DNA of 17,295 nucleotides from Trichomonas tenax (Eukaryota; Parabasalia; Trichomonadida; Trichomonadidae). Shown piece by piece: positions 16,398-17,295 of the stretch. Where the stretch lies: assembly GCA_023091735.1 (NCBI GenBank), contig JALKBU010001072.1:1-17295 (forward strand). Reading direction: 5' to 3'. The translations under genes were made by a program, and so were the position numbers. Positions within the stretch are counted from its first letter, which is position 1, and each line of letters starts with the position of its first letter. The notes under the pieces are model-generated. The model did no database searches. It was not told the DNA's origin and saw only the letters and a list, made by a program, of their open reading frames with translations.

Positions 16398-16452
16398 ACT
16401 TGACGCAACTTTACAAATACTCTCAAAATTGAGAGCCAATGTTGCGTCAAGT
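16398..16452. repeat. Nested inverted repeat, 12-bp outer and 6-bp inner arms
   Basis: ACTTGACGCAAC at 16398-16409 is exactly complementary to GTTGCGTCAAGT at 16441-16452. Between them CTCTCA (16420-16425) and TGAGAG (16430-16435) form an inner stem with a 4-nt loop. Together they give a long two-tier hairpin. No gene is attached. It may be the two ends of a very small element, a cruciform-forming site or an RNA hairpin. Confidence 0.8.
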
Positions 16453-16562
16453 TGCGGAAGCTCGAAAAAATTGAATACTTTTCGGCAAGATTTGAGAGGG
16501 CCAAAATTTTAACGTCATTGCAAAGTCACTTTTGGTGATTCTTGCTTCTCGTTGAAGACTGC

Positions 16563-16912
16563 TCACCATACTTGCACCACAGATACTCCATCCTGTGGAG
16601 ATGATAAGAGTCTTAAGCCGAGTCGATTCAAGTTGGCCAGCATGAGATACAAATCAAAGTCCGTCAAAACAACGAAACCGACAGAATCCAGTTGACACAC
16701 GATAGCTTGGCTATAGAAATTGCATATTACGTTGTCAAATCATATCTCGAAAAATTTCAAAATAATGCAAACCTTCGATTTCATATTTTTATCAACTAAC
16801 AGATTTTTAGCGACAGCCCAAGCAGAAACAGTGTTAATCCTATCAAATATCCGTATTACAGCAATCATTGGCTTGTTTTTAAATATTGCCAATTTTTAAT
16901 AACACGCTTCCA
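16563..16912 (-). pseudogene. RasGEF catalytic-domain pseudogene
   Basis: Read on the minus strand, the segment gives VSWKRVIKNWQYLKTS (about 16912-16875), then after a one-frame shift MIAVIRIFDRINTVSAW and NLLVDKNMKSKVCIILKFFEI, then TGA at 16742-16740. The same frame continues with NFYSQAIVCQLDSV, LTDFDLYLMLANLNRL and SSPQDGVSVVQVW to a TGA at 16565. This follows the order of a RasGEF (CDC25-homology) domain: the W...SPN entry, the 'hFN.is.Wv' helix, the 'K..KII.kFi.I' helix, the 'NfnsllAI..gL.S..v.RL' block and the 'l.SP...Y..y' helix. Intact members exchange GDP for GTP on Ras-family proteins. The stop, the frameshift and the lost consensus residues mark it as non-functional. A short open frame (16560-16447) may continue it. 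Confidence 0.65.
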
Positions 16913-17170
16913 TGATACACACTATCCGATTTTTGTCGTCCTGTATGTGCTAAGCATGTTGGCTTCTATTTAGCTATTATATTTCAATTATATAAAATTC
17001 GCAAAAAAATTGTGTCAATTTATTGGCTGTTACCCGGTATAGTTACACAAGACTATTTATATTTTTCAATGGTCAAAAAAAATCACACATCCTATAGCTA
17101 ACATTTATATCTAGAATTGACATTACATACGTTGATATTAAGTTATAAATAAAAGTTATTTTGGCAGTAT
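16913..17170. other. AT-rich gene-free stretch before right end repeat
   Basis: About 260 bp with no recognisable ORF. It may contain more decayed 5' sequence of the RasGEF pseudogene, since that domain normally starts further upstream, but no consensus blocks can be read. It ends abruptly at the inner edge of the 125-bp repeat. Confidence 0.5.
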
Positions 17171-17295
17171 TTTTCCTTCAGCGGTGTAGTCCCGCGACCT
17201 TCATAACTTTTTATCTGATCAATATTTTTTCGATTTGAAAGTACTTTCATGAACTTATTGATAGTTGTCTATCCAGTGGTGTAAGTGGCACAGTC
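17171..17295 (-). repeat. Right copy of 125-bp inverted end repeat
   Basis: The reverse complement of 174-298 with four substitutions and no gaps. The copy continues to the final base of the window, so its full length is unknown. Its inner edge, where similarity stops, is at 17171. A sequence ending inside a repeat is typical of a contig broken at a multicopy element. Confidence 0.9.

Noticed and set aside
15929..16912. A spliced gene joining the 15929-16276 remnant to the RasGEF segment
   Set aside because: No match to the long conserved trichomonad intron ends (GTAYGT at the 5' side and the ACTAACACACAG-type 3' signal) is visible between them, and the RasGEF part carries its own lesions.
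174..17295. A complete Maverick/Polinton transposon
   Set aside because: The terminal inverted repeats and size suggest it, but the interior lacks polymerase B, retroviral-type integrase, packaging ATPase, cysteine protease and capsid genes. It holds ordinary eukaryotic genes instead.
1..17295. tRNA, rRNA or CRISPR features
   Set aside because: No cloverleaf-like segment with conserved T-arm sequence, no rRNA core motifs and no regularly spaced identical repeats were seen on either strand.

Overview
This window looks like nuclear DNA of a trichomonad, most likely Trichomonas or a close relative. The evidence is long intronless genes in AT-rich DNA, a decayed ankyrin gene of the DUF3447 type that is hugely expanded in these genomes, very short 5' leaders, and the motif TAAA overlapping or just after stop codons (the known trichomonad poly(A) signal). 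The species call is inference; no rRNA or other marker is present.

Layout. 1-1386 is repeat-rich and without a credible gene. It holds one copy of a 125-bp repeat (174-298), a GC-rich hairpin (485-522) and a 54-nt pyrimidine run (563-616). 1387-2403 (-) encodes a secreted or ER thioredoxin-fold protein whose CXXC is replaced by SPKT. 3298-4548 (-) is a broken ankyrin/DUF3447 gene. 4755-7409 (+) encodes an 884-residue WD40 protein of WDR6/Trm734 type. It converges, with only 59 bp between stop codons, on 7469-8959 (-), a TBC1D31-like TBC plus coiled-coil protein lacking the usual WD40 half. That gene diverges through a 288-bp promoter region (8960-9247), with repeated ACATGACAAA-like motifs, from 9248-15385 (+), a 2045-residue ubiquitin-specific protease of USP9X/USP24/USP34 architecture. 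The right end (15386-17295) is decayed: a coding remnant of unknown family (15929-16276, -) studded with perfect hairpins, a nested inverted repeat (16398-16452), a RasGEF-domain pseudogene (16563-16912, -) and an inverted second copy of the 125-bp repeat running to the last base.

The three large genes appear to be ordinary host housekeeping genes (tRNA modification, a TBC scaffold or GAP-like protein, deubiquitination). They sit as an intact island between decayed multigene-family members and repeats. I see no operon and no convincing new defence or mobile system. The two 125-bp copies are inverted and about 17 kb apart, the size of a Maverick/Polinton, but none of the hallmark Maverick genes lies between them. 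Independent repeat insertions, with a contig break in one, are the simpler reading.

The items most worth a second look are the inverted end repeats, the RasGEF and ankyrin pseudogenes, the hairpin cluster at 16087-16452, the promoter motif array, the overlapping three-codon uORF before the TBC gene, and the redox-dead thioredoxin-fold protein.
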